Source of the DNA: Mycolicibacterium hodleri
GTDB taxonomy: Bacteria; Actinomycetota; Actinomycetes; Mycobacteriales; Mycobacteriaceae
Assembly: GCF_025822245.1 (NCBI RefSeq)
Contig: NZ_JACKTL010000043.1
Coordinates: 248,001-312,000, forward strand
Direction of reading: 5' to 3'
DNA: 64,000 nucleotides
A program made the position numbers and the translations under genes. The notes beneath the pieces were generated by a model. It was not told the DNA's origin, searched no databases, and saw only the letters and a list, made by a program, of their open reading frames with translations. Positions 42,593 to 52,766 of this stretch are shown piece by piece (position 1 is the stretch's first letter; each line of letters starts with the position of its first letter).

Positions 42593-42720
42593 CCCAACCG
42601 TCTGACTCCGTTACCGGCCGCCCCTCCGCCGCCCTCGCGGTGACAGATCACGTCACCGTCACGAAACTATCGGTTGGTGCTGAGATGGTCAGATGTGTTC
42701 ACGCACAACGCTTCACCCGA

Positions 42721-43287
42721 TCAATCGTGCTTTGCCGCGTAGCGCAGCAGGACCGTGCCGCCAGGAAAGGTGCGGTTCTCCAGCAGTCGAAGCGACATCC
42801 ACGACGGCAGCGCCGGGAAGAACGGCGTGCCGCCGCCCACGACGACGGGTGCCACCACGATCCGGTACTCGTCCACCAGTCCGGCCGCCACGATCGGTGC
42901 GGCCAGCGTCGCGCCGGCGACCTCCAGCGTGCCGTCGGTCTCGGCCTTCAGCTTCGTGACCACCTCGACCGGGTCGCCGCGTTCCAGGCGAGAGTTCCAG
43001 TCGACGGACTCGAGGGTGTGCGAGAACACGACCTTGGGCATGTTGCGCCAGATGTGGGCGAAGTCGACGATCAGACGGGGCGCGTCCACGGCGTCGTCGG
43101 CGGTGGGCCAGTACGCGGACATCAGTTCGTAGAGTCGCCGCCCGTAGAACGACAGGGCGGTCTCGCGTTCGAAGTCGTTCCAGTACTGGTGCAGTTCTTC
43201 GCTCGGCTCGGACCAGTCGATGTCGCCTCGGGCGTCGGCGATGTAGCCGTCGACCGAGACGTTGAAGCCGTAGATGAGTTTTCCCAT
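42721..43287 (-). CDS. Dihydrofolate reductase family protein (RibD C-terminal type)
   Basis: 188 residues from the ATG at 43285-43287. The family pattern is KLIYGFNVSVDGYIAD, WPTADD, PKVVFSHTLE and LEVAGATLAAPIVAAGLVDEYRI, ending with RLLENRTFPGGTVLLRY. It shares the fold of the reductase half of RibD and of DHFR, binds NADPH, and in actinobacteria usually has an unknown substrate. It is divergent to the CsoR-like gene 149 bp away, whose operator lies in between. Confidence 0.87.
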   Translation of the reverse strand: MGKLIYGFNVSVDGYIADARGDIDWSEPSEELHQYWNDFERETALSFYGRRLYELMSAYWPTADDAVDAPRLIVDFAHIWRNMPKVVFSHTLESVDWNSRLERGDPVEVVTKLKAETDGTLEVAGATLAAPIVAAGLVDEYRIVVAPVVVGGGTPFFPALPSWMSLRLLENRTFPGGTVLLRYAAKHD

Positions 43288-43331
43288 GCAGGTCAGACTG
43301 CTCCGGAGGGCGAACCTCATCGCATCACTAG

Positions 43332-43706
<375 letters not shown>

Positions 43707-43751
43707 CGAAGCGGGATCCCTGAGTGTCCGCGCACGGTGCATTCGCGGCGC

Positions 43752-44924
43752 TCAACCGTTCGCGAAGGGCCCGTCGGCCGAGAACGCAGAACGCGCGAAG
43801 CGCTCGCCGATCAACCCGTGCGTGACCGCATCTGGATGCAGGTTGTCGGGCAGTGGATGGTCGGCGAAGTCCGACGGGCCGTACAGATGGTGGCCGTCGA
43901 GGTAGTGAAGGTGTGGATCTTCCGCGGTTCGCGCAGCCATCACGGCGGCGAGTTGCTCGCGGATGACCGTCAGCGTGAGGCTGCCCCGGCTCACTGTGGC
44001 CGGATCCCCCGTCGCGACGAAGCGCACGACGCCGTCGGCGAGGGCCGCAGGGTCGAAAGCTCCTGGCCCTGGGGTTTTTTCGTGTATCGGGCAATACAAG
44101 GGCCCGACGACGAGCAATGGAACCCGTGGGTGTCCGTCACGAATCGTGTCCAAGAACCCGTGCACCGCGGGACCGAAGGCCCGTACCCGCATGACATCGG
44201 CGTTGACGACATTGATGCCGATCTTGACGCTGATGACGTCGGCCGGCGTGTCGCGCATCGTGCGGGCAGTGAAGGGGTCGAGCATCGCACTGCCCGCCAG
44301 TCCGAGGTTGATCAAGTCGACCCCGCCGAGCGCCGCGGCCACCGCGGGCCAGGTCGTGCTGGGACTCGACGCATTCGAACCTTGACTGATGGAGCTGCCG
44401 TGGTGCAGCCACACCGGCCGATCGCCCGCCGGCATCCGTGCGATCGGCGCGTTGGTGCGAAGCGCCACGATCTCGGTGCGCTCGTGAAAGGGCAACCAGA
44501 CTTCGACGACCTTGTCCCCCTCGGGCAGGCCGTCGAAGCGCACGGTCCCGGGAGCCCCCCGTTCGACCTCGCTCTGCCCCGAGGTCATGTCCACGTGAAG
44601 GACGTTTCCGCCCGTGGTCGTCGCTTGGTGCACGAGGCGGCCGTCGACGGTCAGGTCCACCGTGCCCTCCGGCCGGTCTGGAACACCGGTCAGGCTCACC
44701 CGCGTGCGCAGGAGGTCGAGTTCTATTGTGGTGGAGGGGGTTCGGAACGCCAGCCGGACGCCGGAAGGTTGCGCTTCGGCCGACGCCAACTGGGGATCGG
44801 CGCACTGCGCGCGGGCTCGCGCGGGGAGACGATGGGGCAACCAGCCGTCGTCGGTGCGCTCCAGCTCGGCCAGGCCACGAAACAGGTCGGCACCGATTGA
44901 GTGCGCAGTCAACGGGGGTGTCAT
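43752..44924 (-). CDS. SGNH/GDSL-family hydrolase with N-terminal beta domain
   Basis: 390 residues. Residues 1-165 form a beta-sandwich domain as in the SGNH esterases of actinobacteria (RVSLTGVPDRPEGTVDL, EVWLPFHERTEIVAL). The SGNH domain follows: nucleophile in HHGSSISQG (about residue 175), block II Gly in NLGLAGSAML, Asn in IGINVVN and catalytic Asp/His in DNLHPDAVTH. No signal peptide, hence cytoplasmic. Acts on ester bonds; substrate unknown. Confidence 0.85.
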   Translation of the reverse strand: MTPPLTAHSIGADLFRGLAELERTDDGWLPHRLPARARAQCADPQLASAEAQPSGVRLAFRTPSTTIELDLLRTRVSLTGVPDRPEGTVDLTVDGRLVHQATTTGGNVLHVDMTSGQSEVERGAPGTVRFDGLPEGDKVVEVWLPFHERTEIVALRTNAPIARMPAGDRPVWLHHGSSISQGSNASSPSTTWPAVAAALGGVDLINLGLAGSAMLDPFTARTMRDTPADVISVKIGINVVNADVMRVRAFGPAVHGFLDTIRDGHPRVPLLVVGPLYCPIHEKTPGPGAFDPAALADGVVRFVATGDPATVSRGSLTLTVIREQLAAVMAARTAEDPHLHYLDGHHLYGPSDFADHPLPDNLHPDAVTHGLIGERFARSAFSADGPFANG

Positions 44925-45142
44925 GGTGATCTACGTTCTCCTCGACGTGTGTGGACTGGGTGACGTGTGTGGATCAGGTCTCGCCACGGGCACTGTTGAT
45001 GGCGGCTACCACTTTGAGTCGAAGGTCGATCCTTGCACGTGTGCGAGCGGGAACTGAAGACGACGTGTGAACGACCACAACATGTTCAGTCCCAGCGGTT
45101 CGACCATCAGGGCATCTTTGGTGATGGTCACTCGATTCTGGC

Positions 45143-45520
45143 TCATTCAGGCTCCCCTTCGTCGTCGACTTCCGCTCGGGACAGCAGGCGCTTGCCCAAT
45201 TGCCCGGCGGTGACGTCTTTTTCGCTGATGATGTTGCTCACGTGGTCGCGGACTCGCGCGTCGACGGCAGCGAGTTCGAGCAGCGCAACCATCAGGAGGT
45301 CGAGCCGCTCGTCGGGATCGGCATCGGGTGCGGCCGCGGCGTCGAGAGCGCGCAGGAACAATCCATGCTTGCTTCCGAAGGCGTTGTACAGGCTGCCCCG
45401 ATGGACGCCCGTTGCCTCTACCAGGTCGTCGACCGAGGCCGCGGTGTAGCCCCGACGTCGAAACACTGCCGCTGCGGCGTCGACCGCGCTGGCCTCGTCG
45501 AACCGTCGTAAGCGACCCAC
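45143..45520 (-). CDS. Short TetR family regulator
   Basis: 125 residues from the GTG at 45518-45520. HTH: SVDDLVEATGVHRGSLYNAFGSK (in pieces), typical of TetR. The C-terminal ligand domain is only about 75 residues, against 130 or more in most TetR proteins, ending in acidic VDDEGEPE, so it may be truncated or a reduced form. Upstream (45534-45555) is an imperfect dyad around GACCGATCGTTC. The frame is open further upstream but without family sequence. Confidence 0.78.
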   Translation of the reverse strand: MGRLRRFDEASAVDAAAAVFRRRGYTAASVDDLVEATGVHRGSLYNAFGSKHGLFLRALDAAAAPDADPDERLDLLMVALLELAAVDARVRDHVSNIISEKDVTAGQLGKRLLSRAEVDDEGEPE

Positions 45521-45731
45521 GATTTGAGAATAGTCATTCAAGAACGATCGGTCAAGAAACTTACCTGCGATCGCGAGGTGATCATGGAAGAACGAGGCCG
45601 ACGTGCCGCCACGGCCCACCACCTAAGCGTCGCCACCAAACGGTCGGGCCGGATCTTTCCCAATGGCGCATCGGTCGAGCAGTTGGCACGGCATCATCGA
45701 CGGGCACGGTCGAACCCCATCGAAAGGCGCC

Positions 45732-46610
45732 ATGCCAGAGCAACAATCACCGGAGCACGGCGACGCCGAGAATCTTGTCGATGCCCTCCTGGCGGCCTAC
45801 GAGGAAGGCGCCGAGAAGGGCTCCGACGGCGAAGAGTCCTCCCCGGATCTCGTCAGCGGTGCCGCCTTCGCGTTCCGCCGACTCGCCATCGAATTCGTCC
45901 GCCGGTACAACCGCCTCGAGGTCACGGCCGAGTTTGGCGCCCCGAACGGGCCGGTGCTCTTCGTGGCCAACCACGGGTTCGGCGGGATCTTCGACCTCAA
46001 CGTCTTCGCCGTGGGAGCCACGTTCGAAGGGTTGAAGCTGGACCGCGACGTCACCATCCTGACCCACCAGGTGGCCTGGACGCTGGGGGTCGGCCGCCTG
46101 ATCGAGCCACTCGGAGCGAGACCGGCGAGCACGCAATCGGCACAGGAGGCATTCGGCAGAGGCGAGCACGTCGCGGTCTTCCCCGGGGGTGACCTCGACG
46201 CCGCCAAGGCGTGGGAGGAGCGCAACCTCGTCAAGTTCGGCGGACGCGCAGGCTTCGCGCGGTTGGCGATCGACGAGGGCGTCCCCATCGTCCCGATCGT
46301 CACCGCCGGTGCGGGTGAATCACTGATCGTCCTGTCGAGTGGGGAACGGCTGGCGCGGGCAATCCGACTCGACAAACTGCTGAGGGTCAAGTCGGCTCCG
46401 GTCAGCGTCTCGCTGCCATGGGGCCTCAGCATCGGCGCCGTCGGCATGCTGCCCTACCTGCCGCTGCCAACCAAACTGGTGACCCGCGTACTTCCGGCGA
46501 TGCTGCCGACCGACGGTGAGGACGCGGCCGACTTCGCACTGCGCGTCGAAACCGCGATGCAGAACGCGCTCACCGAGATGACCACCAACCGGGTCCCCCT
46601 GATCGGCTGA
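45732..46610 (+). CDS. Lysophospholipid acyltransferase (PlsC-like) family protein
   Basis: 292 residues from the ATG at 45732, after GAAAGG. The acyltransferase motif I is FVANHGFGGIFDLNVF (His at about 82) with wider His-Asp spacing than HX4D. Motif III is EHVAVFPGGDLDA, then VPIVPIVTAGAGE. These enzymes transfer an acyl group to glycerol-type acceptors; this branch is known in mycobacteria as glycerol acyltransferase-like. An acidic N-terminal extension of about 40 residues precedes the domain. Confidence 0.83.
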   Translation: MPEQQSPEHGDAENLVDALLAAYEEGAEKGSDGEESSPDLVSGAAFAFRRLAIEFVRRYNRLEVTAEFGAPNGPVLFVANHGFGGIFDLNVFAVGATFEGLKLDRDVTILTHQVAWTLGVGRLIEPLGARPASTQSAQEAFGRGEHVAVFPGGDLDAAKAWEERNLVKFGGRAGFARLAIDEGVPIVPIVTAGAGESLIVLSSGERLARAIRLDKLLRVKSAPVSVSLPWGLSIGAVGMLPYLPLPTKLVTRVLPAMLPTDGEDAADFALRVETAMQNALTEMTTNRVPLIG

Positions 46611-46632
46611 GTCGACGTGGTCAGGCGCGACC

Positions 46633-47376
46633 CTAGAGGAGGTGCCGCGCCATCCCCCCGTCGACGTTGAGGGTGACCCCCGAAACGTAGGAGGCCAGCG
46701 GGGACGCCAGGAATGCCGCGACGTCGGCGATCTCGCGCGGGGTTCCGACCCGACCGGCGGGGACGTCGTCGAGGAGGTCGGTGGGCAGTCCGCCCGGGAA
46801 GAGCTGCTCGACACGGTCCGTCTGGATGTATCCGGGAGCAAGGCAGTTCACGGTGATGCCGTCTCGGCCGACTTCACGGGAGAGGCTCTTCAGATATGCG
46901 GTGGAGCCGGTGCGCATCATGGCCGACACCCCGAGGTTCGGCATGGGTTCCTTGACGCCGGTGGCGGTGATCGCCAAGATCCTGCCGGCTCCGCTGTCGC
47001 GCAGATGCGGCAGGCTGGCCCGAACCAAGCGAATCAAGGGCAGGACCAGCGAGTGCATGCCGTCGACCACGGATTGCTCGTCGATCTCGACCGCGGCTGC
47101 CGGTGTCGGTCCGCCGGTGTTCCACACGACGATGTCGAGTCGGCCGAAGTTGTCGATCGCGGCGCCGACCACTCCGTCGACGGACTCCGGATCGGTGAGG
47201 TCGGTGACATGGGGGACGGCGCCGATGGCACTGGCGTGCTCTTGCAACAACTCTCGGCGTCGAGCCGTCATCACGACGTCGACGCCCTCGGTGGCGAGCC
47301 GGCGCGCTATCGCCAGACCGATGCCCGACGACGCGCCACACACGATCGCCACACGGCCGCTCAGCTCGAGATCCAC
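46633..47376 (-). CDS. SDR-type oxidoreductase lacking the Tyr-x3-Lys catalytic pair
   Basis: 247 residues. Cofactor loop CGASSGIG and downstream VTLNVDGG are classical, and VNCLAPGYI is intact. The NNAG motif is WNTGGP, and where YxxxK belongs the sequence is [11 protein letters not shown], so neither Tyr nor Lys is present. A subfamily of SDRs with LSNxxR at this place exists; this one fits that type. The reaction may differ or the protein may bind cofactor only. Convergent and tail to tail with the acyltransferase. Confidence 0.85.
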   Translation of the reverse strand: MDLELSGRVAIVCGASSGIGLAIARRLATEGVDVVMTARRRELLQEHASAIGAVPHVTDLTDPESVDGVVGAAIDNFGRLDIVVWNTGGPTPAAAVEIDEQSVVDGMHSLVLPLIRLVRASLPHLRDSGAGRILAITATGVKEPMPNLGVSAMMRTGSTAYLKSLSREVGRDGITVNCLAPGYIQTDRVEQLFPGGLPTDLLDDVPAGRVGTPREIADVAAFLASPLASYVSGVTLNVDGGMARHLL

Positions 47377-47498
47377 GAGTGCTCAGCTCCTCCCGCAGCG
47401 GGTCGATCCCCACGGTAGCAAGATCCACTCCGGCTTCTCCGCCGCGACGACCCGGCGCACACTTGACACGACACACCGACGACGAAAGGCACTCGACG

Positions 47499-47966
47499 AT
47501 GGCGGAATCGCGCCCACCCCTGCCACCATTCGACGAAGAGGCGGCCATTCGCAAGGTGCAGGCCGCCGAGGACGCGTGGAACACCCGCGACCCGCACGCG
47601 GTCAGCCTGGCGTACACGCCCGACAGCGTGTGGCGTAATCGCGGCACCTTCGTCACCGGTCGCGCCGAGATCGTGGAGTTCCTGACCGCCAAGTGGGAGC
47701 GGGAACTCGACTACGCACTTCGCAAGAGCCTCTGGGACTTTCACAACAACCGAATAGCCGTGCGCTTTCAGTACGAGTGCCGCGACGCGGCCGGGCGGTG
47801 GTGGCGAAGCTACGGCAACGAACTGTGGGAGTTCGACGACAACGGACTGATGCGACGGCGCGAGGCCAGCATCAACGACGTCGGCATCGAAGAGTCCGAG
47901 CGGCGCTACTTCGGGCCGCGGCCCGAGGACCAACGCGGGCCCGGCCACGACATCCCCCTGCGCTGA
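47499..47966 (+). CDS. DUF1348 / NTF2-like protein
   Basis: 155 residues from the ATG at 47499 (AAAGG about ten bases upstream). SnoaL/NTF2-like fold: [58 protein letters not shown] and [11 protein letters not shown]. The family is widespread and of unknown function; it is often near SDRs and transporters. The gene is convergent with the next SDR, with 6 bp between stops. Confidence 0.88.
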   Translation: MAESRPPLPPFDEEAAIRKVQAAEDAWNTRDPHAVSLAYTPDSVWRNRGTFVTGRAEIVEFLTAKWERELDYALRKSLWDFHNNRIAVRFQYECRDAAGRWWRSYGNELWEFDDNGLMRRREASINDVGIEESERRYFGPRPEDQRGPGHDIPLR

Positions 47967-47972
47967 CGAAGG

Positions 47973-48770
47973 CTACTGCTCCCCCAGCCCCATCAGCTCG
48001 GTGACGCCGTGGTCGCGACCCGCCGTGTAGCCGCCGTCGACGGCGATCGCTTGCCCGCTGACGAAGCTGGCGTCGGCGGACAGCAGAAACGTTGCCACGG
48101 AAGCGATCTCGCCAGCACGTCCGAAGCGCCGCAGTTTGTGCTCGTGGCGTAACGATTCGCGCGGCGCCTCGAAGCCGGGCATGCCCATGACCGAGTCGAA
48201 CATCGGGGTCTCAATGAACCCCGGGCAGATCACGTTGGCCCGGATGCCACTGGGCCCGTAGTCGATGGCGATGTTCTTGGTGAGCAGCACGACGCCGCCC
48301 TTGGAGGCGTTGTAGGCGCTCCCGCCTGCAGTGCCCTCGAGGCCCTCGATGCTTGCCAGGGTCACGATGGCACCTCGCTCGTCGTCCACCCGCTCCTGCC
48401 GCACCATCTGCCCGAGCGCGGCGCGGGTCACCACGAAGGTCCCCTTGAGGTTGACGCCGATCACGCGGTCCCACTCCTCGTCGGGCAGGACGTGCACGGG
48501 TCCGCCACCGGCGACGCCTGCCGCGTGCACCACGCCGTCGAGTCGGCCGGCCTCGGCTACCACGGAGCTGACCGCGGCGCCCACCGCCGCGGCGTCGAGG
48601 ACGTCGACGGCCCGGTGTGTGAAGCGACCGGACAGGCCGGCCGGAGCCTCGGCGCCGAGGTCGACGCCCACGACGTACGCGCCCTCGTCGAGCAGCCGCT
48701 CGACGGTCGCCCGGCCGATCCCCGAGGCCGCACCGGTCACCAAGATGCCCTTGCCCTCGAAAGTGCTCAT
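47973..48770 (-). CDS. Short-chain dehydrogenase/reductase
   Basis: 265 residues. Complete SDR: VTGAASGIGRATVERL, HAAGVAGGG (in place of NNAG), Ser in TLASIEG, YNASK (about residues 160-164), VICPGFIETPM and QAIAVDGGY. The Asp after strand 2 (VGVDLG) points to NAD. Unlike the neighbour at 46633, all catalytic residues are present. Substrate unknown. Confidence 0.87.
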   Translation of the reverse strand: MSTFEGKGILVTGAASGIGRATVERLLDEGAYVVGVDLGAEAPAGLSGRFTHRAVDVLDAAAVGAAVSSVVAEAGRLDGVVHAAGVAGGGPVHVLPDEEWDRVIGVNLKGTFVVTRAALGQMVRQERVDDERGAIVTLASIEGLEGTAGGSAYNASKGGVVLLTKNIAIDYGPSGIRANVICPGFIETPMFDSVMGMPGFEAPRESLRHEHKLRRFGRAGEIASVATFLLSADASFVSGQAIAVDGGYTAGRDHGVTELMGLGEQ

Positions 48771-49053
48771 CGCCCAACCTCTCTCGCCCAGACTTCCTTA
48801 GGCGACATAATTACCCAGGCAAAGGTAGGGCGTAGCCGCTTTCGTGCTCATCCCGGCCAGTTCGTCGTCACGGTGAGATCGCCAACTGTTCACCGCATCG
48901 TGATCTGGCAGGCCCGTTCGCTGGTGATCATGGCCGCCGACCTTCTGTACCCTCGACGCCAGGCTCGACCGTGCACTGCGGCAGCCACGCCGATGGGCGA
49001 CGGCTCTACCACGACAGCAAAGATGTCCTGAACGAGCACAGATCGGTAACCAC

Positions 49054-49812
49054 ATGAGCGTCACGATCACCGGATCCGCCTCGGCAGTACCGGCGGCCGA
49101 CGAAGACACCCCGGAAATCCTGAAGGGCGACGACGACCTGCCCCAGGTTCTCGCGGACACCGTCACCGAGATCCTGCACACGCCCAGCGCACGCGGGGCG
49201 ATCCACGTGGTGTGCGCCGCGGTCGCCATCGTCGCCGGCGCGGCACTGGTGCCGGCAGCGTGGCTCGTCGGACGCCCCAATGCAGGTCTGGCAACGATCG
49301 TCTACAGCGCCACGATCATCGGGATGTTCAGCGTCAGCGCGGTCTACCACCGCGTCCACTGGACCAGCCCGGACGCGCGAAAGTGGATGAAGCGCGCCGA
49401 TCACTCGATGATCTTCCTCTTCATCGCCGGCAGTTACACGCCGTTGGCGCTGCTGGCCATGCCGCCGCACACGGCGAAGCTGGTGCTCACGATCGTCTAT
49501 TCGGGCGCCGCGGCCGGGGTGGCGTTGAAGATGTTCTGGCCGTCCGCGCCGCGATGGGTCGGGGTCCCGCTCTACCTGATCCTCGGCTACACGGCGATCT
49601 TCTTCGCCGGCGTCCTGCTGGACGGTGCGGGCCTGGCCGTCGTGGTGCTGCTCTGTGCGGGTGCCGTCCTTTACAACATCGGTGCGGTCCTCTACGGCGT
49701 CCGGTGGCCCAACCCGTGGCCGCGCACGTTCGGCTACCACGAGTTCTTTCACGCGTTCACCGCCGCCGCCGCGGCCTGCCACTACGCCGCGATCTGGCTC
49801 GTCGTCCTCTGA
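49054..49812 (+). CDS. Hemolysin III / PAQR-family membrane protein
   Basis: 252 residues with seven membrane helices. The family's metal-site residues are visible: SAVYHRVHW, RADHSMIFLFIAGSYTPLAL and the C-terminal YHEFFHAFTAAAAACHYAA. Members are related to eukaryotic adiponectin/progestin receptors and may be metal-dependent amidases of membrane lipids. The N-terminal 35 residues are acidic and cytoplasmic. About 280 bp of upstream sequence has no other gene. Confidence 0.9.
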   Translation: MSVTITGSASAVPAADEDTPEILKGDDDLPQVLADTVTEILHTPSARGAIHVVCAAVAIVAGAALVPAAWLVGRPNAGLATIVYSATIIGMFSVSAVYHRVHWTSPDARKWMKRADHSMIFLFIAGSYTPLALLAMPPHTAKLVLTIVYSGAAAGVALKMFWPSAPRWVGVPLYLILGYTAIFFAGVLLDGAGLAVVVLLCAGAVLYNIGAVLYGVRWPNPWPRTFGYHEFFHAFTAAAAACHYAAIWLVVL

Positions 49813-50104
49813 CGCGAACGCCGCGCGACACTGTCGATCTGCTGCAAGCACGGCAAATTCACCGGGAGCCAGATCCCCAGGTTCGCGTCGGTGGGCCCTG
49901 AGGTCGACGGCTGCGTTGCGCGTCGTCCCAGATCAGCGGCCTCTTCACCGTCACCATCGGCAAGTGCTGCGTCGACGCGCCCTTGAACATCCCATGCGGA
50001 TTGCCTGCCACAGTCCTGGCGACGCCGTTGCGGGGGTGTGGACCACCCGCTCGACGGCAACACTGGGCGCGTCGGAGCAAACACTTACGGGACGGAAGGC
50101 CACG

Positions 50105-50587
50105 ATGACGATGAATCACTGGGCCAGGCTGGCGGCCGGTGCGGCCGTCTCGGCGTCGCTTACGGGAATTGGGCTGGGTCTCGTGCCAGCCATGGCCCAC
50201 GCCGACCCACCGCCCTGCCCGCCGGGCCAATTCTGCGGAGCCGGCGGACCGGGTGGGCCAGGCGCACCGGGTGGGCCAGGCGGACCCGGATGGCACGACG
50301 GCCATTGGCAGAACGGACCGGGTGGGCCGGGTGGGCCGCCGCCCCCGCCGGGTGGACCGGGTGGACCGCCACCCCCGCCAGGTGGGCAGGGTGGACCGCC
50401 ACCGCCACCGGACTGGCATCCGGGCCCGGTACCACCGCCACCGCCGTGGCAGCGGCCGGTGCCTCCGCCACCGTGGGCGCCGCCTCCGCCTCCGCCGCCA
50501 CCATGGCAACAGGACGCCCCGGTCATCTGGGACCAGAGCCAGAACGCATGGGGATTCTGGCTCGGGCCGATCTGGATCCCGCTGTAG
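50105..50587 (+). CDS. Secreted Gly/Pro-rich protein
   Basis: 160 residues from the ATG at 50105, after GGAAGG. Signal peptide cut near AMAHADPPP (about residue 33). Next come collagen-like GGPGGPG runs and four or more blocks of GGPPPPPGG, then PPPPW repeats. The ordered end DQSQNAWGFWLGPIWIPL is conserved-looking. Low-complexity Pro/Gly proteins of this type are common in the mycobacterial envelope; function unknown. Frame choice is supported by the signal peptide, because all three plus frames are open here. Confidence 0.82.
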   Translation: MTMNHWARLAAGAAVSASLTGIGLGLVPAMAHADPPPCPPGQFCGAGGPGGPGAPGGPGGPGWHDGHWQNGPGGPGGPPPPPGGPGGPPPPPGGQGGPPPPPDWHPGPVPPPPPWQRPVPPPPWAPPPPPPPPWQQDAPVIWDQSQNAWGFWLGPIWIPL

Positions 50588-50615
50588 TCGACCGCCCGGA
50601 GCTGCCGCTGGAGGC

Positions 50616-51827
50616 CTACTTCAGCGGCAGCCCGGTGATCGCCCGCGCCATCACCAAGCGCTGAATCTCGCTGGTGCCCTCGAAGATCGTGAAGATCTTT
50701 GCGTCGCGATGCATGCGCTCTACCGGATAGTCCCGGGTGTAGCCGTTTCCGCCGAGGATCTGGATGGCCTCGTCGGTGACGTAGACCGCGGTCTCGCTGG
50801 CGGCGAGCTTGGCCATCGAACCCTCGGCGTTGACGAACGGCTTGTCGTTGCGGGCCATCCAGCCGGCTCGCCACACCAGCAACCGTGCGGTGTCGATCCG
50901 GGTCCGCATGTCGGCGAGCTTGAACGCGATGGCCTGGAAGTCCCCGATCTTGCGCCCGAACTGCTCACGCTCCTGGGCGTAGTCCAACGCGTACTCGTAC
51001 GCCGCGCGTGCCACGCCCAAGGCCATCGCCCCGACCGTCGGGCGGGTGCGTTCGAAGGTCTTCATCGCGGCCTGACCGGCTGAGCTCTTGCCCTCGCGCG
51101 CCTTGGCGATGCGTTCGTCGAACTTGTCCTTGCCGCCGATGATCAGCCGGCCCGGGATGCGGACGTCGTCGAGCACGACCTCAGCGGTGTGCGACGCCCG
51201 GATGCCGTGCTTCTTGAACTTTTGGCCCTGGCTGAAGCCCTTGGTCCCCGGCGGAATGATGAACGTGGCCTGACCGCGGGACCCCAATTCGGGGTAGACC
51301 GACGCGACGACGATGTGCACGTTGGCAATGCCGCCGTTGGTCGCCCACGTCTTGGTGCCGTTGATGATCCACTCGTCGTTGGCCTCGTCGTACCGGGCGC
51401 GGGTGATGATGGCCGACACGTCCGAACCGGCGCCCGGCTCCGACGCGCAGAATGAGGCGAGGAGGGGTTCGTCGACGGTGCCGAACATTTGGGGCAGCCA
51501 CTCCCCCAACTGCTCGGGAGTCCCCGTGGCGGCCAGTGAGGCGGCGGCGAGTCCGGTGCCCAGGATCGACAGCGCGATGCCCGCGTCACCCCAGAACGTC
51601 TCCTCGAACACGGTGAGCAACCCGAGCCCGCTCGGCTCGGCGGCCTGCGTCGCAAAGAGCTCCACGGAGTACAGGCCCACCTTGGCGGCTTCCTGGATGA
51701 TCGGCCACGGAGTTTCCTCGCGCTCGTCCCACTCCGCCGCCGCGGGCCTGACGACCTTTTCGGCGAAGTCGTGAACCCAGTCACGAACCTCGATCACGTC
51801 GTCGGAGAGTTCGAGCGAGAACGTCAT
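50616..51827 (-). CDS. Acyl-CoA dehydrogenase
   Basis: 403 residues, full length. FAD-binding [44 protein letters not shown], then [21 protein letters not shown]. The catalytic Glu is in [10 protein letters not shown] (about residue 388), as in medium-chain enzymes. Oxidises an acyl-CoA to the enoyl-CoA, passing electrons to ETF. Upstream (51934) is a GGGTA-N6-TACCC dyad that may control it. Chain-length specificity cannot be told. Confidence 0.92.
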   Translation of the reverse strand: MTFSLELSDDVIEVRDWVHDFAEKVVRPAAAEWDEREETPWPIIQEAAKVGLYSVELFATQAAEPSGLGLLTVFEETFWGDAGIALSILGTGLAAASLAATGTPEQLGEWLPQMFGTVDEPLLASFCASEPGAGSDVSAIITRARYDEANDEWIINGTKTWATNGGIANVHIVVASVYPELGSRGQATFIIPPGTKGFSQGQKFKKHGIRASHTAEVVLDDVRIPGRLIIGGKDKFDERIAKAREGKSSAGQAAMKTFERTRPTVGAMALGVARAAYEYALDYAQEREQFGRKIGDFQAIAFKLADMRTRIDTARLLVWRAGWMARNDKPFVNAEGSMAKLAASETAVYVTDEAIQILGGNGYTRDYPVERMHRDAKIFTIFEGTSEIQRLVMARAITGLPLK

Positions 51828-51933
51828 GCGACTGTTCCTTCCGGCGGAATCAACCCGCGCAGGGTGGCTGAAGTGGTCACGGGCGGCGACCGCGGCACCC
51901 GATCAGTGAACGACTGTACGCACCGAACTTACC

Positions 51934-51949
51934 GGGTATCTAGTTACCC
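51934..51949. promoter_or_regulatory. Dyad GGGTA-TCTAGT-TACCC
   Basis: 14 of 16 positions symmetric, 107 bp upstream of the acyl-CoA dehydrogenase start. Candidate operator; the regulator is not adjacent. Confidence 0.5.
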
Positions 51950-52048
51950 CGTGGCGTGGACACCGACCGCCCCCGCGCACCCGTCATCGTTGCGTCGTCC
52001 GACGCGCAACACGAACGCGGACAACGCAAGAACGAGGACGACGGGGTG

Positions 52049-52531
52049 TCAGCGGTTGAGCCACCAGATGCGGCTCGACAACGCGGTCGCGAACGCGCAC
52101 CACAGTGGGTAGGGCCACAGTGCCTTCGCCGGGGTGCCGTTCACGCGTACCGCGCGACGGGTCAGGTCTGCGCTGCTGACGGCGAGGGCGCCCGCCAAGA
52201 CTGCCGACGGGCCGAGTTGACGGCGGTTGAAGAAGAGCCACGACCAGCTGCCGTTCAGCACCAGGTTGAGGGCGAGCAGTCCCGCGTACGTCCGGGCCTC
52301 TTGGCGGGCCCTGCGCTCGTCGAGTTCGTCGAGGGTGGCCGCCGAGACCACGGCGACGTCGGCGTACAGCAGCGGCCACACGATCGGAAAGGCTTGTCGC
52401 GGTGGCTGAAACCTCGGTTTGCGGAGGCTCTGGTACCAGTTCGACTGAACCGCGGGTCCCGTGGCGAGACCGCCGATCACGGCCGTTGCCGCGGCGGCAC
52501 TTGCCGTCTTGGCGAGGGTGAGCGCGCGCAT
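52049..52531 (-). CDS. TspO/MBR family protein
   Basis: 160 residues, five membrane helices. The family blocks are WYQSLRKPRFQPPRQAFPIVWPLLY, in pieces, and LALNLVLNGSWSWLFF. Members bind porphyrins and sterols and are linked to stress. Two Arg/Glu-rich loops (ELDERRARQEAR) are on the inner side. Gene stands alone, divergent to the polyamine transporter. Confidence 0.9.
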   Translation of the reverse strand: MRALTLAKTASAAAATAVIGGLATGPAVQSNWYQSLRKPRFQPPRQAFPIVWPLLYADVAVVSAATLDELDERRARQEARTYAGLLALNLVLNGSWSWLFFNRRQLGPSAVLAGALAVSSADLTRRAVRVNGTPAKALWPYPLWCAFATALSSRIWWLNR

Positions 52532-52752
52532 GCGACTCCTTTCGACCTACTGAACGTACCTGGCGCCAAACCCGGCTCAAGCGGATTCGGCGTTGCAGCA
52601 ACCTCGTGGTGCGGATTCCGATTGTCTGAATGTAAATTCGTTGCGGAATCGCTTGCGAAGGGCTCCAAGATCGGCGATGGTTTACCCACAGCGCACGGGT
52701 GAATGCGAGCCGCGTCTCCACTTGGAGCGACCCGCCCTTCGTGCAAGAACCA

Positions 52753-52766
52753 GGGAGGTCGTCCTG
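52753..52766 (+). promoter_or_regulatory. Ribosome-binding site and probable CTG start of the transporter ATPase gene
   Basis: GGGAGG (52753-52758), five bases, then CTG (52764-52766), in frame with the ATPase. The frame has no ATG or GTG between here and the conserved domain, and the ATG at 52677 has no such site. A CTG start is rare but best supported. Confidence 0.6.

Noticed and set aside
44945-44985. Direct repeat GACGTGTGTGGA upstream of the GDSL gene
   Set aside because: Two copies of a 12 bp word with no symmetry or conserved context. Could be chance, and too weak to call regulatory.
50038-50664. Alternative plus-strand frames in the Pro/Gly-rich secreted protein gene
   Set aside because: All three frames are open because of the GC-rich repeats, but only the frame starting at 50105 has a ribosome-binding site, a signal peptide and an ordered C terminus.
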